Position numbers and translations under genes: made by a program. From contig NZ_BMVU01000040.1 in assembly GCF_014650875.1 (NCBI RefSeq), forward strand, positions 1-64,000: a stretch of 64,000 bases of DNA, read 5' to 3'. Origin of the DNA: Streptomyces minutiscleroticus. GTDB taxonomy: Bacteria; Actinomycetota; Actinomycetes; Streptomycetales; Streptomycetaceae. This document shows, piece after piece, positions 26,168-34,486 of the stretch. Position 1 is the stretch's first letter, and each line of letters opens with the position of its first letter. A model generated the notes under the pieces. That model was given only the letters and a program-made list of their open reading frames with translations. It did no database searches and was not told the DNA's origin.

Positions 26168-26316
26168 GGCTACGAGAGTACGGGCTGTCCGGTTCATGGC
26201 GAAGTGCACCCGACGGCAACCACTCCGTAACCCTGGACCCCCTGTTTCGCTACGCGCGTTGACCCTAGGCTGCGCCAGGACGGAACCCCGTTCACACACC
26301 ACGCACAGGGGGGCAC

Positions 26317-28134
26317 ATGCCAGCCTCGACCCAGCCACAGCGCGAAGGACGCCGCGCCCGGCGGCTCCTCGCGGCCGCCGCCGGCCTCGCCACCGTCGGC
26401 GCGCTCACCGCGGCGCTGCCGGCCGCGGCGGGCGAGTCGCACCACGGCAAGGGCGGCAAGCACCAGGACGAGCGGAGCCGCTACCAGGACGTGCAACTGC
26501 TGTCCTTCAACGACCTGCACGGCAACCTGGAGCCGCCGTCCGGCTCCTCGGGCCGGGTCACCGAGACGCAGGCCGACGGCACCACGAAGACGGTCGACGC
26601 GGGCGGTGTCGAGTACCTGGCGACGCACCTGCGCCAGGCCCGCAAGGGCAACGCGTACTCGATCACCGCGGCCGGCGGCGACATGGTCGGCGCCTCGCCG
26701 CTGATCTCCGGCCTGTTCCACGACGAGCCCACGATCGAGGCGCTGAACAAGCTCGACCTCGACGTGACCAGCGTGGGCAACCACGAGTTCGACGAGGGCG
26801 CCAAGGAACTGGCCCGCCTGCAGAAGGGCGGCTGCCACCCCACCGACGGCTGCTACGTCGAGGGCAAGAAGTTCCAGGGCGCCGACTTCCCCTACCTCGC
26901 CGCCAACGTGCTCGACGAGAAGAGCGGCAAGCCGGTCCTCGCCCCCTACTGGGTGTGGAAGAAGAACGGCGTCAAGGTCGGCTTCATCGGCGTGACCCTG
27001 GAGAACACCCCCGGCGTCGTCTCCGCCGAGGGCGTGAAGGGCCTGAAGTTCAAGGACGAGGTCGAGACGATCGACAAGTACGCCAAGGTGCTCCAGAAGC
27101 AGGGCGTCAAGTCGATCGTCGCGCTGATCCACGAGGGCGGCGCGCCCGCCTCCTCCTCGTACAACTACGACTGCGACGCCCCGGGCGCCGGCGACGGCAT
27201 CTCCGGCCCGATCGTCGACATCGCCGAGAACGTCTCGCCCATGGTCGACGCGCTGGTCACCGGCCACACGCACAACGCGTACGTGTGCACGATCGACGAC
27301 CCGGCGGGCAAGCCGCGCATGGTCACCTCGGCCGCCTCCTTCGGCCGTCTCTACACGGACACCACGCTGACCTACGACCGCCGGACCGGCGACATCGCCC
27401 GTACGGCCGTGAAGTCCGCGAACCACGTCGTCACCCGCGACGTGCCCAAGGCGCCGGACATGACCAGCCTGATCGGCAAGTGGAACGCGCTGGCCGCGCC
27501 CATCGGCAACCGCGCCGTCGGCCACATCTCCGGCGACATCGGCACGGCCGGCACCGAGTCCCCGCTCGGCGACCTGATCGCCGACGCGCAGCTCGCGTAC
27601 GGCAAGGAGCTGGACCCGGAGACCGACCTCGCGTTCATGAACCCGGGCGGCATCCGCACCGGCCTGACCTACGCGGCGAGCGGCAGCGAGGGCGACGGCG
27701 TGGTGACGTACGCGGAGGGCTTCGCGGTGCAGCCGTTCGCCAACACCGTCAACCTGAAGGACATCACCGGTGAGCAGCTGATCAAGGTGCTCCAGGAGCA
27801 GGTCAGCGGCGCGAACGCGGCCTCGCCGAAGGTCCTGCAGATCTCCTCCGGGCTGACCTACACCCTGGACCTGACGAAGTCGGGCGCCGAGCGCGTGGTC
27901 GCGGACTCGGTCCGGCTGAACGGCGCCGCGATCGACCCGTCCGCCACCTACCGCGTCGCGATGAACAGCTTCCTCGCGGGCGGCGGCGACGGCTTCACCA
28001 CGCTGGGGCAGGGCACGAACGAGCTGGTGGGCGAGGACGACCTGGCCGCCCTCACCGACTACCTGACGGCCAACTCCTCGGCCGCCGACCCGATCGAGCC
28101 GCCGGCGGCGGACCGGATCACGGTCGTGCGGTAG
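26317..28134 (+). CDS. Secreted 5'-nucleotidase / UDP-sugar hydrolase family protein
   Basis: A 605-residue exported hydrolase. An N-terminal signal peptide ends near AALPAAAG. The metallophosphatase domain has all metal-binding motifs: SFNDLHGNLE, AGGDMVGASP, SVGNHEFDEG and VTGHTHNAY. The C-terminal 5'-nucleotidase domain has the substrate segment MNPGGIRTGL. It releases phosphate from extracellular nucleotides, so it fits the phosphate theme of the region. A single GTTCACAC sequence at 26290-26297 resembles one PHO-box unit but is too little to claim regulation. GGGGGG precedes the ATG. Confidence 0.92.
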   Translation: MPASTQPQREGRRARRLLAAAAGLATVGALTAALPAAAGESHHGKGGKHQDERSRYQDVQLLSFNDLHGNLEPPSGSSGRVTETQADGTTKTVDAGGVEYLATHLRQARKGNAYSITAAGGDMVGASPLISGLFHDEPTIEALNKLDLDVTSVGNHEFDEGAKELARLQKGGCHPTDGCYVEGKKFQGADFPYLAANVLDEKSGKPVLAPYWVWKKNGVKVGFIGVTLENTPGVVSAEGVKGLKFKDEVETIDKYAKVLQKQGVKSIVALIHEGGAPASSSYNYDCDAPGAGDGISGPIVDIAENVSPMVDALVTGHTHNAYVCTIDDPAGKPRMVTSAASFGRLYTDTTLTYDRRTGDIARTAVKSANHVVTRDVPKAPDMTSLIGKWNALAAPIGNRAVGHISGDIGTAGTESPLGDLIADAQLAYGKELDPETDLAFMNPGGIRTGLTYAASGSEGDGVVTYAEGFAVQPFANTVNLKDITGEQLIKVLQEQVSGANAASPKVLQISSGLTYTLDLTKSGAERVVADSVRLNGAAIDPSATYRVAMNSFLAGGGDGFTTLGQGTNELVGEDDLAALTDYLTANSSAADPIEPPAADRITVVR

Positions 28135-28164
28135 CGCGCAGGTACGCCTGCGGTTCCCTCTGCG

Positions 28165-28206
28165 GGGGCGGTGGGTGGTGTCCGGCCGGACACCACCCAC
28201 CGCCCC
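28165..28206 (+). terminator. Intrinsic terminator of the 5'-nucleotidase gene
   Basis: A 21-bp perfect inverted repeat (GGGGCGGTGGGTGGTGTCCGG and complement) with no spacer, followed by TTCCTTTTTCTC. It is one of the few terminators in the window with a real T run. It starts about 30 bases after the stop codon. Confidence 0.9.
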
Positions 28207-28328
28207 TTCCTTTTTCTCTCCCTCCCGCTCCCCTTTTCCCGGCAATGATCTCGGTGAATTCCGTGTAAGCGGCGTCATAAAGTCTGTGTGAAATGCGTTT
28301 CGGTTCCCGGGGGACGCTGAAAACAGGT

Positions 28329-28361
28329 CTCAGGGGCATTTCATCGAGGTCTCAGCGGATA
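28329..28361 (+). promoter_or_regulatory. Three-unit 11-bp direct repeat (CTCAG type), candidate OmpR-family operator
   Basis: Three contiguous 11-bp units: CTCAGGGGCAT, TTCATCGAGGT and CTCAGCGGATA. Outer units share CTCAG and are 22 bp (two helical turns) apart, within a longer AGGTCTCAG repeat. A -10-like TAGTGT sits at 28388-28393, so the element is just upstream of the -35 position, where an activator would bind. The same period and core occur before the HtrA-like gene (35731-35763). The rest of the 326-base gap is unusually AT-rich and has no gene. Confidence 0.6.
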
Positions 28362-28460
28362 TGGCTTTTTCGGGTTCCGGTGTCCCGTAGTGTTTTCCGT
28401 GTCGAAGCCGAACAAGGCGAACGGCAAAAGGAATTCACTTCACGAGAAAGAGGGACTCCC

Positions 28461-28595
28461 ATGAGCTTCCACAAGGTCGCCCCGGTCAAGAAGGCCCGCA
28501 AGGCCGCTCCGGCCCCGAAGAAGCAGGCCGCGAAGGCCGCCCCGAAGGCGCCCGCGAAGAAGGCGCGGCGCCGCCCGGTCGGCAACAACCGCTAG
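28461..28595 (+). CDS. 44-residue Lys/Ala-rich basic protein of unknown function
   Basis: MSFHKVAPVKKARKAAP starts a 44-residue protein made almost entirely of Lys, Ala, Pro and Arg, ending ARRRPVGNNR. AGAGGGA precedes the ATG by six bases. The composition resembles the C-terminal tails of histone H1-like or HU-type bacterial proteins and suggests nucleic-acid binding. It has its own AT-rich promoter region with a direct-repeat operator. No hydrophobic signal or double-Gly leader is seen, so export by the downstream ABC transporter is only a remote thought. Confidence 0.7.
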   Translation: MSFHKVAPVKKARKAAPAPKKQAAKAAPKAPAKKARRRPVGNNR

Positions 28596-28714
28596 GCGCC
28601 GGCCGCGGCCGCACAGGCCACCCGGCGGGCCGGGGCCGCACGGTCCCGGCCGCCGGGCCGCCCGCCACGCCACGAGGCGGGGCCCCGGACGCGCCCGGCG
28701 GCCCCGCCTCGGCC

Positions 28715-28800
28715 GTGTCCGGCGGACCTGTCGCGGCCGTGTCCGGCGGACCTGTCGCGGCCGTGTTCGGCGGACCTGTCGCGGCCGTGTTCGGCGGGTC
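28715..28800 (+). repeat. 24-bp tandem repeat, about 3.6 copies, intergenic
   Basis: Units start at 28715, 28739 and 28763, with a partial fourth at 28787. The unit is GTGTCCGGCGGACCTGTC plus six bases; copies 3 and 4 carry T instead of C at position 5. It lies in the 320-base gap between the basic protein and the ABC transporter. The gap holds no gene I can support on either strand. Confidence 0.9.
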
Positions 28801-28916
28801 CGCGGGTCCTGACCAGGGGGTCTGCCCGGCCCGTTCGCCGGCCCGCTCCGCCGGTCCGCTCCGGCGGTCCGTGTGCCGGCCCGTCCGGCCCGTCTCATGA
28901 GGGAGAACCAACGACC

Positions 28917-30770
28917 ATGCGGAAAGCCCGGAAGGCCTTCGCCCGTTTCTGGCCGCTCACGCGCGGCGACCGCCGGTGGCTGCTGCTGATCATCGGCTGC
29001 GTCGTCGTGTCCGCGCTGGCCGAGACCGCGTCGATCCTGCTCTTCGCCGACCTCACCGACCACGCCCTGAAGGCGGGCTCGCTCTCCGCGTTCTGGGGCC
29101 CGGCCGGCGCCTGGCTCGGCGTCGCCGTGCTCGGCGCGCTCGTCGGCTACCTCGGCAACTCGCTCGCCGCGTGGACCGCCGAGCGCTTCGTCCTGCGACT
29201 GCGGGCGCACGTCTTCCGCCACGTCCAGCGGATGCCCCCGCACTTCTTCCAGCGCCACCGCCGGGGCGACCTGGTGGCCCGGCTCACCGGCGACGTCGAG
29301 GCCATCGAGCAGATGGTCGTCTCGGGCGTGGTCGGCACCGTCTCCGCCGCCTTCTCGGCCGTCTTCTACGCCGCCGCCGCGCTCTGGCTGCGCTGGGACC
29401 TGGCCCTCGCCACCTTCGTCCTCGCCCCCGTCCTCCTCCTCACGGCCCGCCGCTTCTCCGGCCGCATCAGCTCGGCCGCGCGGGACGAGCGGACCGCCGA
29501 CGGCGCCCTCACCTCCGTCGTCGAGGAGGCCCTCGGCAACATCGTGCTGACCCAGGCGTACAACCGCCGCCGCGACGAGGAGCGCCGCCTGGACCGCGAG
29601 GCCCGCGCCTGGCTGCGGGCCAGTGTGCGCGGCGCCCGCGCGAGCGAGCTGTACGAGCAGTTCGTCGAGGTCATGGAGACGCTGTGCGTGCTCGCCGTGA
29701 TCGGCCTCGGCGCGTGGGAGATCTCCCAGGACCGGATGTCGCTGGGCGACCTGCTCGCCTTCGCGGCCTTCCTCGGCTACCTCTACCCGCCGGTCCGCAG
29801 CCTGGGCGGACTGGGACTGACGCTCACCGCCGCCACGGCGGGCGCCGACCGCCTCCGGGAGGTCCTCGACGCCCGTCCCGCCGTGACCGACCCCGCCGAC
29901 CCCGTCGCCCCGTGGCCCGTCCGCGGGCGGGTGAGCCTCCACGGCGCGTCCTTCCGCTACCCGGGCGCGGCCGCCGACTCGCTGCGGGACGTGACGTTCA
30001 CGGCGGGACCCGGCGAACTCGTGCTGGTCACCGGCGCCAGCGGGGCCGGCAAGTCGACCCTGTCCAAGCTGCTCCTGCGCTTCTACGACCCGGACGCGGG
30101 CGCGGTGCGCCTGGACGGCGTCCCGCTGCCGGACCTGCCACTTGATTTCCTGCGCGAGAACGTCGCCCTGCTGCCCCAGGAGACGCTCGTCCTGCACGGC
30201 ACCGTCCGCGAGAACATCGCGTGCGGACGGCCCGGCGCGAGCGACGCCGAGATCGAGCGCGCGGCCCGGGACGCCGCCGCGCACGACTTCATCAGCGCCC
30301 TGCCCGAGGGCTACGACACCCCTCTCGCCCCCGGCACGGCGGTCCTCTCCGGCGGCCAGCTGCAGCGCGTCGCCATCGCCCGCGCCATGCTGCGGGCCGC
30401 GCCGGTGCTCGTGCTCGACGAGCCGACCGCCGGCCTCGACGCGCTCGCCGCCCGCCAGGTGGTGCGGCCGCTGCGGCGGCTGACGGCGGGCCGTACGACC
30501 GTCATGATCACGCACGACCTCCACCTCGCCCCCGACGCCGACCGCGTCCTCGTCGTCGAAGAGGGCCGGCTGGTGGAGTCGGGCACCCACGCGGAGCTGC
30601 TGGCCAGGGGCGGTGCGTACGCCCGGCTGCACGGGGCGGCGGCGCCCGCGGCCCCGGTGGCCGCGGTGGTGGAGGCCGCGGCCGTCGTCGTCCCGATCGT
30701 GGACCGCGGACCGGCGCCCGCCTTGACCAGCGACGGCACGTCCGCCGCCTTGTCGAGGGTGTGGCCGTAG
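28917..30770 (+). CDS. ABC exporter, fused permease and ATPase
   Basis: A 617-residue half-transporter: six membrane helices in the first 310 residues with the exporter motif HVQRMPPHFFQRHRRGDLVARLTGDV, then an ATPase domain with Walker A VTGASGAGKSTL, signature LSGGQLQRVAIARA, Walker B VLVLDEPTAGLDA and switch His in MITHDLH. It probably works as a homodimer exporting an unknown substrate. GAGGGAGAA precedes the ATG. The family normally ends near GGAYARLHG; the last 45 residues here are an Ala/Val-rich tail that reads through antisense to a pectate lyase remnant, so the natural stop appears lost. Confidence 0.88.
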   Translation: MRKARKAFARFWPLTRGDRRWLLLIIGCVVVSALAETASILLFADLTDHALKAGSLSAFWGPAGAWLGVAVLGALVGYLGNSLAAWTAERFVLRLRAHVFRHVQRMPPHFFQRHRRGDLVARLTGDVEAIEQMVVSGVVGTVSAAFSAVFYAAAALWLRWDLALATFVLAPVLLLTARRFSGRISSAARDERTADGALTSVVEEALGNIVLTQAYNRRRDEERRLDREARAWLRASVRGARASELYEQFVEVMETLCVLAVIGLGAWEISQDRMSLGDLLAFAAFLGYLYPPVRSLGGLGLTLTAATAGADRLREVLDARPAVTDPADPVAPWPVRGRVSLHGASFRYPGAAADSLRDVTFTAGPGELVLVTGASGAGKSTLSKLLLRFYDPDAGAVRLDGVPLPDLPLDFLRENVALLPQETLVLHGTVRENIACGRPGASDAEIERAARDAAAHDFISALPEGYDTPLAPGTAVLSGGQLQRVAIARAMLRAAPVLVLDEPTAGLDALAARQVVRPLRRLTAGRTTVMITHDLHLAPDADRVLVVEEGRLVESGTHAELLARGGAYARLHGAAAPAAPVAAVVEAAAVVVPIVDRGPAPALTSDGTSAALSRVWP

Positions 30771-31781
30771 TACGTCTTCGCCTCGAACGCCGTGCCGCCG
30801 CTCTCGTTGCGGCCGCTGGTGCCCGAGAAGACGTTGCCGCGCTGCACGACCGACGCGGTGCTGTCCTTGATCACGGGATTGACGAAGCCCTGGAAGCAGC
30901 TGTTCTCCAGCAGCGTCCTCGTCGCGCCGCGCGCGTAGTTGCCGTACGAGGAGGTGATGTCGGTGCCCGCCACGTCCTCCGGGTAGTTGTTGTAGAGGTG
31001 CGCGTGGGCGGCGTTGTCGGTGGAGGGGTTGCGCTGCCCGGTCTCGCGGATCCAGTTGTGGTGAACCGTGATGCCGGTGACGACGTTCCCGGTCCAGCCG
31101 ATGCCGAAGGCCTTGTTGTCGTTGCTCAGCCGGTTCCAGGACACGGTGACGTACGTACTGTCCTTGCGGACGTCGATCAGCCCGTCCGCCATGCGCCGCA
31201 GGCCGTTGTGGTCGATCCACACATGGTGCGCGCCGTCCGTCTGGACGGCGTCGAAGTCGTGCTCCTTGTCGTTCCGGACTCCTTGGTACGTGTCCCGGAC
31301 GGTCAGATTCCGGATGATCGCGTTGTGCACGCCGGAGCCGAGGAAGAAGCCCCCCGCCGACGATCTGCCCGGCGGTGCCGGAGCCGACGATCGTCTTGTC
31401 GGAGGCGACCTTGATCTCCTTGCCCACGGGCGAGATGTCGATCGTCCCGGCGACGACGATGACGTACGGCTCGGCGGCCGTGGCGTACTTCTCCAGGTCG
31501 GCCTGGGTCCTCACGGTCACGGTCCGACCGTCCCGGCCGCCGTACGTGCCGTTCTGGCCGAGGGCGTCGACGGAGGCGAAGCCGTCCGCGGTGGCGGTCG
31601 CCCAGGCCGGGGCGGCGGCGGTGACGGTGGCGGCGGACGCCTGCCGGACGCCGGTGCCGAGGAGGCCGGTGCCGGCTCCGTGGGCCAGGGTGCCGGCGGC
31701 GACCAGGGCCAGCGGGACGCCGGCCGCCAGCGCGGTCGTCCTGCTCCTGCGGTGCCGTGCCTTGCTGCGGGTGTCGGTCAC
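30704..31781 (-). pseudogene. Pectate lyase (PL1), frameshifted and without a normal end
   Basis: The GTG at 31781 (GGGAGCA upstream) starts a signal peptide and the first part of a pectate lyase as far as GTAGQIVGGG. There the frame breaks: a run of six G on the coding strand (31350-31355) has one base too many; removing one gives FFLGSGVHNAIIRNLTVRD and continues without a stop through the Ca-site motif VWIDHNGL and VTVSWNRL. Homology-like sequence ends at about KAGAG (30704). No stop follows; the frame runs another 130 codons antisense into the ABC gene, to 30311. It could be a true pseudogene, a phase-variable tract or a sequencing error. Confidence 0.8.
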
Positions 31782-31800
31782 GGGGTGCTCCCGGTCGGGT

Positions 31801-31827
31801 CGAGTGAAGGGCGGATCGGTTCACTCG
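31801..31827. promoter_or_regulatory. Inverted repeat upstream of the pectate lyase
   Basis: Perfect 8-bp arms, CGAGTGAA and TTCACTCG, separated by 11 bases, 20-46 bases before the GTG. The position and symmetry suit an operator for a dimeric regulator of the lyase gene. No matching site was noticed elsewhere in the window. Confidence 0.5.
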
Positions 31828-32012
31828 CTCGTGGGAGCCGAGGGGGGAAAGGTTGCCGGGGGCGGGGAGGAGCCGGAGGCCGGGCCGGCCCACCGGGGGC
31901 CTCTCCTCCCCGGGAGGCGCCTGCTCCGTGCCTGCTCCGCGCCGGCTTTACGCCTGCTCGGCGCCTGCTCCGGCCGGTGGGGACCGTCGCCGGACGCGGC
32001 CCGGGGCGGGCC

Positions 32013-33446
32013 TCAGAGGGCCAGGTCGGGCGGGGGTGTGGGCGCCCCCGGCAGCCGTACCGTCACCGTCGTGCCGCCGCCCTCCGCGCGGGTCAGCGTC
32101 ACCTCGCCGCCCGCCTGCCGGACCGTACGGGCCACGATGGACAGGCCCAGGCCGGAGCCGGGCAGGGACCGCGCCGACGGCGAGCGCCAGAAGCGGTCGA
32201 AGACGTACGGGAGCTCCTCGGCGGCGATGCCGGGGCCGTGGTCGCGGACGGTGAGGACGCCGCCCGTGAGCCGGACCTCGATCGTGCCGCCCTCCGGGCT
32301 GAACTTCACCGCGTTGTCCAGGATGTTGACGAGCGCGCGCTCCAGCGCGGCCGGCTCCGCCCGGGTGTACCACGGCTCCAGGTCGGCCGTGATGGTCAGC
32401 TCCGGACCGCGCAGCCGGGCCCGGCGCAGGGCGGTCTCCACGGTGTCCCGCAGCGGGATCACCTGGACGCGCTCACCGCGCTGCCCCTCCGAGCGGGACA
32501 GCTCCTGAAGGTCCCCGATCAGCGAGGCCAGCTCCGTCATCTGGGCCTTCACCGAGGCCAGGAGCGCCTTGCGGTCGGCCTCGGGGATCGGGCGGCCGGT
32601 CTCCTCGCTGCGGGTGAGCAGCTCGATGTTCGTACGGAGGGAGGTGAGGGGGGTGCGGAGCTCGTGGCCGGCGTCCGCGATCAGCTGCTGCTGGAGTTCG
32701 TGGGAGCTGGCCAGGGACGACGTCATGGAGTTGAAGGAGCGGGACAGGCGGGCGATCTCGTCGTCGCTGTCGTCCTCGACGGGGATGCGGACGGTGAGGT
32801 CCTCGGTGCGGGCGACGTGCTCGACCGCCTCGGTCAGCCTGTCCACGGGGCGCAGGCCGGCCCGGGCGACCGCGAGGCCGGCGGCACCGGCGCCGAGGAC
32901 CCCGACGCCGGAGACGAGGAGCAGGATCAGCGCCAGGTCGTTGAGCGTGCCCTGGGTGCTCTTCAGGGAGACGGCGACCATGAGGCCGACGGTGGGACCC
33001 GGCGTCCCGGCGAGGGTGGTGGTCGGCATCGGCTTGAGCATCACCCGGACCGCGTCGCCGTCCGCGTCGGTGCCGTTGCGGAAGTACAGCTTGCCGGTGT
33101 CGCCGTTCCCGATCTGGTCCTTGTCGGCCTGGGTGACCTTGATCTTCCCGACGGAGGAGTCGAGGACGCAGACGGTCCCGTCCTCCCTGACCAGCTGCAG
33201 GTAGTTGTTCCGGTAGGGGCTGTCGGTGCTCTGCGGGGTCTCGGAGCAGTTGTTGAGGGCGGAGTTGAGCGCCTGGTCGGGGGCGCGCACGCCCCTTTGC
33301 AGATCGTCGTTGACCTGTTCGTACAGCCTGCTCTGCACGATGAACCAGCAGGTCACCGACACCGCCGCCACCGCGAACGCCACCGCCGCCGCGACCAGCA
33401 GCGCCAGCCGCGAGCGCAGCGGCAGCGCACGGAACCGCCTGATCAC
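32013..33446 (-). CDS. Two-component sensor histidine kinase (MprB-like)
   Basis: A 477-residue membrane kinase: helix 1 (about 14-36), an extracytoplasmic sensor domain to about 165, helix 2, a HAMP domain (VARAGLRPVDRLTEAVEHVA), the His phosphorylation motif DAGHELRTPLTSLRTN and an ATPase with LVNILDNAVKFSPEGG, RDHGPGIAAEE and SGLGLSIVARTVRQAGG. It should phosphorylate the response regulator encoded just upstream, whose stop it overlaps by four bases (ATGA). With the HtrA-like protease gene next door, the trio resembles the mycobacterial MprAB-PepD envelope-stress set. Confidence 0.93.
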   Translation of the reverse strand: MIRRFRALPLRSRLALLVAAAVAFAVAAVSVTCWFIVQSRLYEQVNDDLQRGVRAPDQALNSALNNCSETPQSTDSPYRNNYLQLVREDGTVCVLDSSVGKIKVTQADKDQIGNGDTGKLYFRNGTDADGDAVRVMLKPMPTTTLAGTPGPTVGLMVAVSLKSTQGTLNDLALILLLVSGVGVLGAGAAGLAVARAGLRPVDRLTEAVEHVARTEDLTVRIPVEDDSDDEIARLSRSFNSMTSSLASSHELQQQLIADAGHELRTPLTSLRTNIELLTRSEETGRPIPEADRKALLASVKAQMTELASLIGDLQELSRSEGQRGERVQVIPLRDTVETALRRARLRGPELTITADLEPWYTRAEPAALERALVNILDNAVKFSPEGGTIEVRLTGGVLTVRDHGPGIAAEELPYVFDRFWRSPSARSLPGSGLGLSIVARTVRQAGGEVTLTRAEGGGTTVTVRLPGAPTPPPDLAL

Positions 33447-34174
33447 TCCGCGCCGCCCGACCGCAGGACGTACCCCACGCCCCGCACGGTGTGCACCAGG
33501 CGCGGCTCGCCGCCCGCCTCGGTCTTGCGGCGCAGGTACATGACGTACACGTCCAGGGAGTTGGAGGAGGGCTCGAAGTCGAAGCCCCAGACGGCCTTCA
33601 GGATCTGCTCGCGGGTGAGGACCTGGCGCGGGTGGGCGAGGAACATCTCCAGGAGGGTGAACTCGGTGCGGGTCAGCTCGACCGCGCGGTCGCCCCGGGT
33701 CACCTCGCGGGTGGCCAGGTCCATGCGCAGGTCGGCGAAGGTGAGCGCGTCGTCCTCGGGCGCGCCGACCGCCGACGCCGCGTACGAGCTGCGGCGCAGC
33801 AGCGCCCGGATGCGGGCGAACAGCTCGTCCAGTTCGAAGGGCTTGACCAGGTAGTCGTCGGCGCCCGCGTCGAGGCCGGTCACGCGGTCGCCCACGGTGT
33901 CGCGGGCGGTCAGCATCAGGATGGGCGTGGTGGTGCCCGCGCCGCGGATCCGGCGGGCGGCCGTCAGCCCGTCCATGCGGGGCATCTGGATGTCCAGGAC
34001 CACCAGGTCGGGCTGGTAGGCGGAGGCCTTCTCCAGCGCGTCCGCGCCGTCCACGGCCACCTCGGTGTCGTAGCCCTCGAAGGCGAGGCTGCGCTGGAGC
34101 GCCTCGCGTACGGCGGGCTCGTCGTCGACGATCAGGATGCGCTGGGGGTCACGGTCGCCATCGGCGGGGCTCAT
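33443..34174 (-). CDS. OmpR-family response regulator (MprA-like)
   Basis: A 243-residue regulator with a receiver domain (acidic pair in ILIVDDEP, phosphorylated Asp61 in VVLDIQMP, Thr in MLTARD, Lys in YLVKPFE) and an OmpR-type winged helix (LTRTEFTLLEMFLAHPRQVLTREQILKAVWGFDF ... SLDVYVMYLRRKTE). It is followed by its kinase with a four-base overlap. OmpR-type dimers bind direct repeats with 10-11 bp period; two such candidate sites flank this locus (28329-28361 and 35731-35763). Confidence 0.94.
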   Translation of the reverse strand: MSPADGDRDPQRILIVDDEPAVREALQRSLAFEGYDTEVAVDGADALEKASAYQPDLVVLDIQMPRMDGLTAARRIRGAGTTTPILMLTARDTVGDRVTGLDAGADDYLVKPFELDELFARIRALLRRSSYAASAVGAPEDDALTFADLRMDLATREVTRGDRAVELTRTEFTLLEMFLAHPRQVLTREQILKAVWGFDFEPSSNSLDVYVMYLRRKTEAGGEPRLVHTVRGVGYVLRSGGAE

Positions 34175-34215
34175 GGGCGTGGTGTTCCTCGGGTGCGGTG
34201 GGTCGGGTCCGGCTC

Positions 34216-34449
34216 TCAGCCTCGCACGATCGCCGTCGGCGGTGTGCGGCCGCGTCGGGGACGCGCGGCGCGGCGGCGGGCCGCGGAGCGGCGCACGGAC
34301 CGGGGGAGGGCCGGCGGGGCGACCTCGGGGGCGCGGCCGGCCGGCGGGTGCAGCTCGCGGGCCACCTCCAGGGCGAGGCCGAGTCCGGCGGGGTCGCCGC
34401 CCGCGACGGTGTGGGCGATCTGCGCGACCTGCGTGACGTGCCTGGTCAT
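34216..34449 (-). CDS. Small basic protein of unknown function
   Basis: A 77-residue frame: the first half (THVTQVAQIAHTVAGG-like, then DPAGLGLALEVARELH) is amphipathic and shows normal codon bias; the second half is Arg/Pro/Ala-rich. AGGAGA lies six bases before the ATG at 34449. It sits between the protease and response regulator genes, in the same direction, so it may be in the same transcript. No domain is recognised, and it could be a spurious frame. Confidence 0.45.
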   Translation of the reverse strand: MTRHVTQVAQIAHTVAGGDPAGLGLALEVARELHPPAGRAPEVAPPALPRSVRRSAARRRAARPRRGRTPPTAIVRG

Positions 34450-34486
34450 GAGGGTCTCCTGGGAAGGGGACGGGCCCGCGGGCGGC

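Noticed and set aside
26285..26300. PHO box before the 5'-nucleotidase gene
   Set aside because: A single GTTCACAC only, without a second unit in phase.
28715..28800. CRISPR-like array
   Set aside because: Units are contiguous without unique spacers and no cas genes occur in the window.
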